A stretch of DNA of 5,696 nt from Gemmatimonadota bacterium (GTDB taxonomy: Bacteria; Gemmatimonadota; Gemmatimonadetes; Longimicrobiales; Gaopeijiaceae): NCBI GenBank assembly GCA_024638395.1, contig JAHEKK010000243.1:1-5696 (forward strand), read 5' to 3'. The first letter of the stretch is position 1, and each line of letters opens with the position of its first letter. Made by a program: the position numbers and the translations under genes. Of this stretch, positions 1-5,301 are shown in pieces. The notes under the pieces are model-generated. The model did no database searches. It saw nothing but the letters and a program-made list of their open reading frames with translations, and was not told the DNA's origin.

Positions 1-588
1 GTGACCCACACGCCCGGACCCGACCCGATACCCGCGGATCTGCCCGCCGTACTGCTCGAGGCCGGGACGTTCCACATTCCCACGCTGGCGGTCCAGGGCG
101 ACTTTGCCCGGATCGAGGATGATCCCTCCCTCCTGGATGACCCGCTTCTGGTCGAGTCGCTCACGGAGACGCTTCTCGAGGCCTATCGCCTACGGGGCGA
201 GACGCCGCCGCGGGTCCGGGGATGGATCGACTGGCAACGGACCCTCCTGGCGCCCAACCTCGCGGCCGTGGGGGAGCTCGCGGCTGCGGGCGTCCCGATG
301 CTCACCGGCACCGACGGGGGCAACTTCGCCGTTTTCCAGGGCTATTCGGTCCATCGGGAGTTGGCCCTCCTCGTCGAAGCTGGACTCAGTTCGTGGGCCG
401 CGTTGCGGGCGTCCACGACCGACGCCGCACGGTTTCTCGGTCGGGGCTGGGGCGTGGAGGTTGGCGACGAGGCGACGCTGCTGGTCCTCGAAGCCTCACC
501 GGTCGAAGACATCACGGCGACGCGGCGCATTCGCACGGTGATCCAGCGGGGTGTGGGCGTCGACCGCGGGGAGCTCAGGTCGTGGTGA
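1..588 (+). CDS. Amidohydrolase family protein (imidazolonepropionase-like), C-terminal part
   Basis: The reading frame is open from the first base, and the GTG at position 1 is unlikely to be the true start. The visible 195 residues look like the second half of a metal-dependent amidohydrolase of the imidazolonepropionase-like group, which hydrolyses C-N bonds in cyclic amides or peptides. What is seen: THTP at residues 2-5, where this superfamily often has a metal-binding His; a strand of the form HIPTLAV at 25-31; LTGTDGG at 101-107, where D105 matches the conserved catalytic/metal-binding Asp of the TIM barrel; and HRELALLVEAGLS at 118-130, followed by the helix ending AARFLG. The closing segment GVEVGDEATLLVLEASPVED is the usual beta-sandwich return strand, and VIQRGVGV follows it. 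The N-terminal HxH metal motif lies outside the window, so activity cannot be judged. The stop overlaps the next gene by 7 bases. The substrate is unknown; a prolidase-like or cytosine-deaminase-like relative is possible. Confidence 0.85.
   Translation: MTHTPGPDPIPADLPAVLLEAGTFHIPTLAVQGDFARIEDDPSLLDDPLLVESLTETLLEAYRLRGETPPRVRGWIDWQRTLLAPNLAAVGELAAAGVPMLTGTDGGNFAVFQGYSVHRELALLVEAGLSSWAALRASTTDAARFLGRGWGVEVGDEATLLVLEASPVEDITATRRIRTVIQRGVGVDRGELRSW
568..573 (+). promoter_or_regulatory. Ribosome binding site for the sugar dehydrogenase gene
   Basis: GGGGAG lies 8 bases before the GTG at 582, inside the end of the amidohydrolase gene. It is the reason for choosing GTG 582 (or the adjacent GTG 585) over the ATGs at 675, 720 and 729. 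Those later starts would remove the probable lipoprotein signal. Confidence 0.5.
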
Positions 589-1886
589 CCCGCCACCTCC
601 CCACATCGAGGGCACGGGGCTGGCGGGCCACGGGGCTGTTCCGCCTTCGGTCCTTCGCGTGGTTGGGGCTGGCTATGGGATGCGGTGGCGTGGTCCCGGG
701 TGGTGCCGATCCGGAGGACATGGTGGACATGGGAACCGTCGTGCGTTCCGCGGAGCACGACTTCCGGGTGGTCCCGGTAGCGGAGGGACTGGTCCGGCCC
801 TTCTCCATGGCTTTCACCCCGGAAGGGGATCTTCTCGTGACCGAGCGCCCCGGCCGCCTCAGGCTCATTCGGGATGGAGTCCTCCTTCTCGATGCCGTCT
901 CAGGGATCCCGGATGTCGTCGCCCTCGGCCGAGGCGCCCGCTCGATGAATGGCCTGGAACAGGCGGGCATGCGAGACGTGGTCCTTCATCCCGGCTTCGC
1001 CGACAATCGACTGCTCTACCTGAGCTATACGAAGCCGGGCGCCGACTCCCTCGGAAGTCTGGCCGTGGCACGGGGACGGTTCGAAGACGGCGCGCTGCAT
1101 GACGTCCGGGAGATCTTCCACGCCGACGCGTTTCCCGACGGAACCGACCGTAGCTCCCAGTGGGGTGGCCGGATGGCGTTCGGCAGGGACGGTTCGCTCT
1201 TCGTGACCGTTGGCGACCGCCAATGGCCCTCGACCGGGAACCTCCACGCCCATCCTGCCCAGGATGTGACGACCCACAACGGGACCGTGGTCCGGCTGCG
1301 GGACGACGGAACCGTACCCGATGACAACCCCTTTGCCCGGAACCGGAACGGTGAGGCGAAACCGGAAATCTGGACATGGGGGCACAGGAACGCCCAGGGA
1401 CTCGCTGTCCATCCGGAAACGGGCGATGTGTGGTCGAATGAACACGGTCCCCAGGGCGGGGACGAGCTCAACCTGATCCTCCCCGGCCGGAACTACGGCT
1501 GGCCCGTCGTCGGGTACGGAGTCAACTACCGCACGGGCACGGCGATCCACGCCGGAACCCACTTGGAGGGTATGGAGCAGCCCGTCCACGTTTGGGTCCC
1601 CTCCATCGGGGTTTCAGGCATGCTCTTCTACTCCGGCGGGGCCTTCCCCGGTTGGCGAGGAGACATGCTGGTCGGCGGCCTGTCGGGGCAGCGCCTCGTA
1701 CGACTGGTTCTGGACGGCAGAACCGTCGTCCACGAGGAGACCCTCCTCCATGGCCAGGGACGCATCCGAGACGTACAGCAGAGTCCGGAGGGGTTTATCT
1801 ATCTGGCCCTGGACGGGGCCACGCGTGACGTGGACGGTCCCCCGACGGGCATCGTACGGTTGGAGCCGGTCGAACGCGTCCGCTGA
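582..1886 (+). CDS. PQQ-dependent aldose sugar dehydrogenase-like lipoprotein (glucose/sorbosone dehydrogenase family)
   Basis: The 434-residue protein has the soluble-type PQQ glucose dehydrogenase beta-propeller fold, whose members oxidise aldoses to lactones in the periplasm. The N-terminus (about 1-34) has basic residues, then a short hydrophobic stretch ending LAMGC; C34 is a plausible but non-ideal lipoprotein cysteine. The propeller starts near residue 64. Family motifs in order: RPFSMAFTPEGDLLVTERPG (72-91); RDVVLHPGF (131-139), where H136 aligns with the catalytic His of soluble glucose dehydrogenase; QWGGRMAFG (193-201) with R197 as a probable PQQ/substrate Arg; VTVGDR (208-213); AQDVTTHNG (226-234); EIWTWGHRNAQGLAVHPETG (262-281); NEHGPQGGDELNLI (286-299); GRNYGWPVVGYG (302-313). 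It ends with a normal last blade (RIRDVQQSPEGFIYLAL). The length is usual for secreted members. It overlaps the amidohydrolase stop, so the two are probably one operon. PQQ use and substrate are inferred from the family; some relatives have unknown activity. Confidence 0.92.
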   Translation: MVTRHLPTSRARGWRATGLFRLRSFAWLGLAMGCGGVVPGGADPEDMVDMGTVVRSAEHDFRVVPVAEGLVRPFSMAFTPEGDLLVTERPGRLRLIRDGVLLLDAVSGIPDVVALGRGARSMNGLEQAGMRDVVLHPGFADNRLLYLSYTKPGADSLGSLAVARGRFEDGALHDVREIFHADAFPDGTDRSSQWGGRMAFGRDGSLFVTVGDRQWPSTGNLHAHPAQDVTTHNGTVVRLRDDGTVPDDNPFARNRNGEAKPEIWTWGHRNAQGLAVHPETGDVWSNEHGPQGGDELNLILPGRNYGWPVVGYGVNYRTGTAIHAGTHLEGMEQPVHVWVPSIGVSGMLFYSGGAFPGWRGDMLVGGLSGQRLVRLVLDGRTVVHEETLLHGQGRIRDVQQSPEGFIYLALDGATRDVDGPPTGIVRLEPVERVR

Positions 1887-1946
1887 ATCGGCCGAGGTGC
1901 CGCCCTGTTCCGCGTTTTCCCCGGAGCCGAGATTCTTCGGTGCCCG

Positions 1947-1980
1947 CGGCTCCCCCAGGCTCGACGTTGCGGGGGCGCCG
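1947..1980. terminator. Imperfect GC-rich hairpin between convergent genes, possible bidirectional terminator
   Basis: CGGC (1947-1950) and CCCCC (1952-1956) pair with GGGGG (1971-1975) and GCCG (1977-1980), with one T/C mismatch and a 14-base loop. A smaller stem, CCGAG/TTCGG, lies just before it (1927-1940). The position between two facing stop codons, 96 bases apart, suits termination of both transcripts. There is no T-run on either side, so a classical intrinsic terminator is not shown. Confidence 0.3.
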
Positions 1981-1982
1981 GG

Positions 1983-2978
1983 TCAAGCTCCGTGGGCCGC
2001 CTCCGCCCGTGTTCCAGCTCTGGCGCCACCGTGGGGATTCTGGCCATCCGCCACCGACATCGTCCGCGGCTTCAGCCAACGCCCGGACGACTCCTCGACC
2101 ATCCGTTCGAGGGCCCGGGCCATGTCCAGAAGCGCGGGGCCCGCCGGCGTGGGGTCGTCTCCGATCATCTGGTTCCATGGTGTGGGGTTCACATCGAGCA
2201 CGTGGAGCCGACCCTGTCCGTCGCGCATGGTGTCCAGGTCTCCGTAGTCCAGTCCGATTCGTCGAGTGAACTTCCCCACCAGCCGCAGCTCCTCGGGGTC
2301 CATCACATCGCTCAATCGGGCGACCGAGAGCGTCGAGCTCTCGAATTCGAACCGCCTTTCCGGGTCCCTCAGCCGTTCGACGGCGGCCACCGGCCGGCCG
2401 TCGATACATGCGATGCGGTGTTCCACGATCCGGCCGTCGGGCGATTCCCCGAGGATCTCCTGATAGATGGCTCCCCCGTCCACCTCGGCCATGGACAACG
2501 GGCATTCCACGATCTCTTCCATGTCCATGGCGTTGAGGTTCGACTTCTTGATCGCGACGCCGCGGTACGAGGTCGGGTCGACGGTCGCCGAGTATCCGAA
2601 GACCTCCTCCATGAGCCTGCCGATCCGCGTCTTGGAGATGTCCGTGACCCCGAGGTTCACTACCCGGCCCTTGGTCGCCAGGGCACGGAGCGTGTGGGAG
2701 GGCGAGGGAAAGGTGTCGTCGACCCATTTCACGACGAGGTCCGACGGCTCATCCATGCTGGCAACCGTCCGGTACCCGAGTAGCGCACACACGTGTCGGA
2801 TCATGTACTCGGGGCCGGGCTTCGTCGGAAGAAAACAGATCGTCCGTCTCGTTCGGCCCACGCGCGGCGCCAGGAAGGCGAGGGCCTTCAACGTTCGGCC
2901 GCGGCCTCCGACGTAGTCTCGGTGGGCCTGGAGTACCCGGCGCAGGAGGCGGATCCGTTTCCGGAAGTTTCTGATCAT
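1983..2978 (-). CDS. Uncharacterised ATP-grasp-like protein
   Basis: The gene encodes 331 residues from the ATG at 2978. That start is chosen because GGGGAG lies 5 bases upstream; an in-frame GTG at 2984 would overlap this site. I do not recognise a named function. The N-terminus (1-45) is very basic (RNFRKRIRLLRR). Residues 46-75 look like a Rossmann-like strand/helix unit (TICFLPTKPGPEYMIRHVCA). A conserved-looking block, VTDISKTRIGRLMEEVFGYS (111-130), is followed by GVAIKKSNLNA (140-150), where K144 or K145 could contact nucleotide, and by AIYQEILGE (170-178), like the ATP-grasp hinge strand. GLDYGDLDTMRD (242-253) plus GRLHVLDVNPTPWNQM (256-271) closely resembles the Mg-ATP end of ATP-grasp ligases, with D249, D262 and N264 as candidate metal ligands. 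The tail after about residue 303 is Ala/Gly/Arg-rich and probably disordered. ATP-grasp enzymes join a carboxylate to an amine or thiol; the substrate here is unknown. It is transcribed away from the mechanosensitive channel gene and is a single-gene unit within the window. Confidence 0.8.
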   Translation of the reverse strand: MIRNFRKRIRLLRRVLQAHRDYVGGRGRTLKALAFLAPRVGRTRRTICFLPTKPGPEYMIRHVCALLGYRTVASMDEPSDLVVKWVDDTFPSPSHTLRALATKGRVVNLGVTDISKTRIGRLMEEVFGYSATVDPTSYRGVAIKKSNLNAMDMEEIVECPLSMAEVDGGAIYQEILGESPDGRIVEHRIACIDGRPVAAVERLRDPERRFEFESSTLSVARLSDVMDPEELRLVGKFTRRIGLDYGDLDTMRDGQGRLHVLDVNPTPWNQMIGDDPTPAGPALLDMARALERMVEESSGRWLKPRTMSVADGQNPHGGARAGTRAEAAHGA

Positions 2979-2983
2979 GTCCA

Positions 2984-2989
2984 CTCCCC
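2984..2989 (-). promoter_or_regulatory. Ribosome binding site for the ATP-grasp-like gene
   Basis: On the minus strand GGGGAG precedes the ATG at 2978 by 5 bases. The alternative GTG at 2984 begins inside this site, which argues for the ATG start. Confidence 0.5.
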
Positions 2990-3004
2990 AAGTGTCGATG
3001 CGGC

Positions 3005-3018
3005 TCAGAAGAGTCTGA
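3005..3018. repeat. Short inverted repeat TCAGA-N4-TCTGA
   Basis: Perfect 5-base arms with a 4-base AGAG spacer, about 27 bases upstream of the ATP-grasp-like start. It could be an operator half-site pair or a small leader hairpin of that transcript. An arm this short can arise by chance. Confidence 0.4.
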
Positions 3019-3049
3019 ACGAGGGGAGGACGCCGCCCCCGCCCCCGTG

Positions 3050-3069
3050 GGCCGGTTGGACTGCCGGCC
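3050..3069. repeat. Inverted repeat GGCCGG-N8-CCGGCC
   Basis: Perfect 6-base arms around an 8-base spacer (3056-3063) in the middle of the divergent region. Because each arm is itself partly self-complementary and GC-rich, chance is a real possibility. A protein binding site or stem-loop is equally possible. Confidence 0.35.
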
Positions 3070-3097
3070 GGATCCCTGAAGCGGCGTTCGTCCGTTT

Positions 3098-3116
3098 CGG
3101 CCCCGGCGGCGGGCCG
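3098..3116. repeat. Inverted repeat CGGCCC-N7-GGGCCG
   Basis: Perfect 6-base arms with a 7-base GC spacer (3104-3110), ending one base before the possible -10 element of the MscS gene. If real, its position would fit a repressor or activator site overlapping the promoter spacer. Confidence 0.35.
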
Positions 3117-3117
3117 G

Positions 3118-3123
3118 TATCAT
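3118..3123 (+). promoter_or_regulatory. Possible -10 element for the MscS-ADH operon
   Basis: TATCAT matches the TATAAT consensus at five of six positions and is the most AT-rich point of the region. It sits about 40 bases before the MscS start. The best -35 at the standard 17-base distance, TTTCGG at 3095-3100, is poor. The promoter may therefore need an activator or another sigma factor, or may not be real. Confidence 0.3.
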
Positions 3124-3163
3124 TGGAGTCTTCCGACGCCGCCCCCCTCACACGAGTCCACCC

Positions 3164-4207
3164 ATGCGGTTGAATCCGTTCCTTCGGCCAGCGCCCGGTG
3201 CCTACGGTCAGGAGCCCCCGGAAGTCGATTCCGCCGCCGCCGATTCGCTGGACCAAGCTCTGGAGCGCATCGGTGAAACGGTCACGGAGACGGGACAGCA
3301 GCTCATCGAGGGGGAATGGTCCATCGTCGGGGCGCGCATCGTGGAATACGGCGGCGAGCTCATGCGCTCCTTCTTCCCCAAGCTCCTCAGTGCGGTCGTG
3401 GTGGGGATCTTCTTCGTTCTCGTGCTCAGGGGCATCCTCCGGGTGGTCCGGCGGGTGTTGGGGAAGAGCAGTCGAGTCAATCCGAGTCTCGAGACCCTCC
3501 TGGTACGCACCACGCGGGTAGCCGGAATCACGTTCGTCCTCGTGCTGATCCTCTCGCAACTCGGCGTGAACGTTGCGGCTCTGGTGGCCGGGTTCGGGAT
3601 CGCGGGTATCGCCCTCGGTTTCGCCGCCAAGGATACGCTCGAGAACTTCATCTCCGGAGTCACCATCCTTCTGGATCGGCCCTTCGACCTTGGCCATTGG
3701 GTCGAGGTGGACGGGGTCTATGGACAGGTCGTGGAGCTGACCCTCCGGTCCACGCGGATCAGAACGCTGGGAAACCGCACGCTGATCGTGCCCAACCTCA
3801 ACATGATCAGCCACAGCATCACCAACCTTTCCGTCCGGGGAAACGCCTTGGGACTGCGGGTAGAGATCCCGTTCGGGATCGCCTACAAGGAGCGTCCGGC
3901 CGAAGCGCGCCAGGTGGTATTGCCGCTCGTCGATGGCGATGAGCGAGTGGCGGAGCATCCGCCGCCCGACGTGGTGGTGACGGAGCTCAACGACTCGAGT
4001 GTCGACATGGCGCTTCGCCTCTGGGTGAAGGACGCCGGGAGCGAATTCCCCGTGCGCTTTGACTACATGGAGCGCGTACGTGAAGCGCTCCGCGAGGCGG
4101 ATATCGAAATTCCGTTCCCCCACCTCCAGTTGTTCATCGACGAGGCCAAGGCGTTCAGCGACGGAAAGGGGATGCCGACGGGGGTGACGAAGAACGGGGG
4201 CTCATGA
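3164..4207 (+). CDS. MscS-family small-conductance mechanosensitive ion channel
   Basis: The 347-residue inner-membrane protein should open under membrane tension to release solutes during hypo-osmotic shock. Residues 1-65 form a polar, probably periplasmic N-terminal extension with a helical stretch (about 23-50). Membrane segments follow at about 71-92, 117-135 and 136-155. The third is the pore helix, with the Gly/Ala-rich packing pattern AGFGIAGIALGFAAKDTLENF (142-162) typical of MscS. The beta domain has the diagnostic DRPFDLGHWVEVDGVYGQV (171-189), then STRIRTLGNRTLIVPN (196-211). The C-terminal alpha/beta vestibule domain ends with the family hallmark IEIPFPHLQL (314-323). Length and architecture are close to E. 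coli MscS (286 residues) apart from the longer N-terminus. ATG 3164 is the only plausible start; no in-frame start codon was found within about 75 bases upstream, and no good Shine-Dalgarno is present. The stop overlaps the next start as ATGA. Subunits are expected to form a heptamer. Confidence 0.93.
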   Translation: MRLNPFLRPAPGAYGQEPPEVDSAAADSLDQALERIGETVTETGQQLIEGEWSIVGARIVEYGGELMRSFFPKLLSAVVVGIFFVLVLRGILRVVRRVLGKSSRVNPSLETLLVRTTRVAGITFVLVLILSQLGVNVAALVAGFGIAGIALGFAAKDTLENFISGVTILLDRPFDLGHWVEVDGVYGQVVELTLRSTRIRTLGNRTLIVPNLNMISHSITNLSVRGNALGLRVEIPFGIAYKERPAEARQVVLPLVDGDERVAEHPPPDVVVTELNDSSVDMALRLWVKDAGSEFPVRFDYMERVREALREADIEIPFPHLQLFIDEAKAFSDGKGMPTGVTKNGGS

Positions 4208-5241
4208 GAGCCTGGCTCCTCCACGCTCCAGGAGAGCGGAGGGGGAAGGGCGGGCCCCTCTCCCTCGAAGAACTGCCCGACCCCGTTCCCGGCCCCGGGG
4301 AGCTGCTGGTCCGGGTTTCGGCGTGTGGCCTCTGCCACACCGAGCTGGACGAGATCGAGGGACGCACGCCGCCCCCCCGCTATCCAGTGATCCTCGGACA
4401 TCAGGTTGTGGGCCGGGTCGTCGGAGCCGGCCCCCGGGGCGATGCCTCGCCGCGGCTGGCCATCGGAGACCGCGTGGGTGTGGCCTGGATCTTCGATGCC
4501 TGTGGCCGATGTGACTTGTGCCGGCGGGGGCTTGAGAACCTCTGTCCGGATTTCCGGGGCACCGGCCGGGACGTCAACGGGGGGTACGCTGAGCTCATGA
4601 CCGTACCGGCCCCGTTTGCCCATGTCTTGCCCGAGGGGATCGCCGACGTGTCGTTGGCGCCCCTTCTCTGCGCAGGCGCCATCGGATACCGGTCCCTGCG
4701 ACTCACGGGAGTCGAGGACGGCGGTCGCCTGGGCCTGACGGGTTTCGGCGCATCAGGGCACTTGTTGATGAAGCTCGTTCGGGGGCAGATGCCGGGTACG
4801 GACGTCTTCGTATTTGCCCGCAACCCCGAGCAACGGGCCTTCGCCCTTGAGCTGGGTGCGGCCTGGGCGGGGGAGCCCGACGACCGTCCGCCGACGTTGT
4901 TGGATGCCGTCGTGGACACCACGCCGGCCTGGGGTCCCGTGGTGCGGGGCCTGGAGGTCCTCCGGCCGGGGGGCCGCCTGGTGGTGAATGCCATCCGGAA
5001 GGAGTCGGCGGACCGGGACCGACTACTCGAGATTGACTACGCCCGCCATCTCTGGATGGAGAAGGAGGTCAAATCGGTGGCCAACGTGACTCGACGTGAC
5101 GTCTCCGACTTCCTGGGACTGGCAGTCGAGTTGGGCCTCGAGCCCCAGGTCGAGGTGTACGGGATGGGCGATGTGAACCGGGGATTGAAGGCGCTGAAGG
5201 AGGGGGGCGGGCGGGGGGCCAAGGTCTTGAGGGTCCACTAG
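4204..5241 (+). CDS. Zinc-dependent alcohol dehydrogenase family protein (MDR superfamily)
   Basis: The 345-residue protein is a medium-chain dehydrogenase expected to interconvert alcohols and aldehydes with NAD(P) in the cytoplasm. The N-terminal GroES-like domain holds the catalytic zinc ligands C41 or C44 (in CGLCHTE, 41-47), H66 (GHQVVG) and C156 (LLCAG). The structural zinc site is complete: C100, C103, C106 and C114. The Rossmann domain carries GxGxxG as GFGASG (180-185), and the protein closes with KALKEGGGRGAKVLRV. The LLCAGAIGYR block and overall length resemble the bacterial subgroup that includes mycobacterial AdhA (TIGR02822-like); this subgroup call is from memory. The usual Glu of GHE is Gln (Q67), and the usual Asp after the CHT motif is Glu (E47). 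The start overlaps the MscS stop by 4 bases (ATGA), with GGGGG 3 bases upstream as a weak ribosome site, so translation is probably coupled. The substrate is unknown. Confidence 0.93.
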   Translation: MRAWLLHAPGERRGKGGPLSLEELPDPVPGPGELLVRVSACGLCHTELDEIEGRTPPPRYPVILGHQVVGRVVGAGPRGDASPRLAIGDRVGVAWIFDACGRCDLCRRGLENLCPDFRGTGRDVNGGYAELMTVPAPFAHVLPEGIADVSLAPLLCAGAIGYRSLRLTGVEDGGRLGLTGFGASGHLLMKLVRGQMPGTDVFVFARNPEQRAFALELGAAWAGEPDDRPPTLLDAVVDTTPAWGPVVRGLEVLRPGGRLVVNAIRKESADRDRLLEIDYARHLWMEKEVKSVANVTRRDVSDFLGLAVELGLEPQVEVYGMGDVNRGLKALKEGGGRGAKVLRVH

Positions 5242-5252
5242 GGCCGCCCCTG

Positions 5253-5299
5253 CGGACGGGTCCCCTGCCTCATGGACTCTGGCACCCCCCGCGGGTCCG
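5253..5299. terminator. Potential stem-loops between convergent genes, possible bidirectional terminator
   Basis: GGGTCC (5258-5263) can pair with GGACTC (5274-5279), with one G-T wobble and a 10-base loop. It is nested in an outer CGGAC (5253-5257)/GTCCG (5295-5299) pairing. The site lies in the 60-base gap between the facing stops of the alcohol dehydrogenase and the right-edge gene. No T-run follows, so termination by this structure is only suggested by position. Confidence 0.25.
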
Positions 5300-5301
5300 A
5301 C

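Larger units (their letters stand above)
2979..3163. promoter_or_regulatory. Divergent intergenic region, probable promoters in both directions
   Basis: These 185 bases separate the starts of the ATP-grasp-like gene (leftward) and the MscS gene (rightward), so promoters for both should lie here. The region contains three short inverted repeats and a C-rich stretch (3032-3046, G-rich on the minus strand). I could not pick out a convincing -35/-10 pair for the leftward gene. No coding frame in it looks real. Confidence 0.55.

Noticed and set aside
222..581. An upstream extension of the sugar dehydrogenase frame to an ATG at 222, giving 554 residues.
   Set aside because: The extra 120 residues are Arg/Gly/Pro-rich, lie fully inside the amidohydrolase gene in another frame, and precede the probable signal sequence. 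GTG 582 with its ribosome site is the better start.
1795..2727. A 310-codon minus-strand frame overlapping the ATP-grasp-like gene and the end of the sugar dehydrogenase gene.
   Set aside because: Its sequence is Arg/Gly/Pro-rich without domain features, and it conflicts with the well-supported frame over most of its length.
3032..3046. A C-rich tract considered as a tandem repeat or CRISPR-like unit.
   Set aside because: It has only two copies of a CCCCCG-type unit and no regularly spaced longer repeats, so it is better described as GC-rich intergenic sequence.
3005..4123. A 372-codon open frame on the minus strand, opposite the MscS gene.
   Set aside because: Its translation is rich in His, Arg, Asp and Glu with no recognisable motif, and it mirrors the codon pattern of the real MscS gene. 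Long antisense frames are expected in GC-rich DNA.
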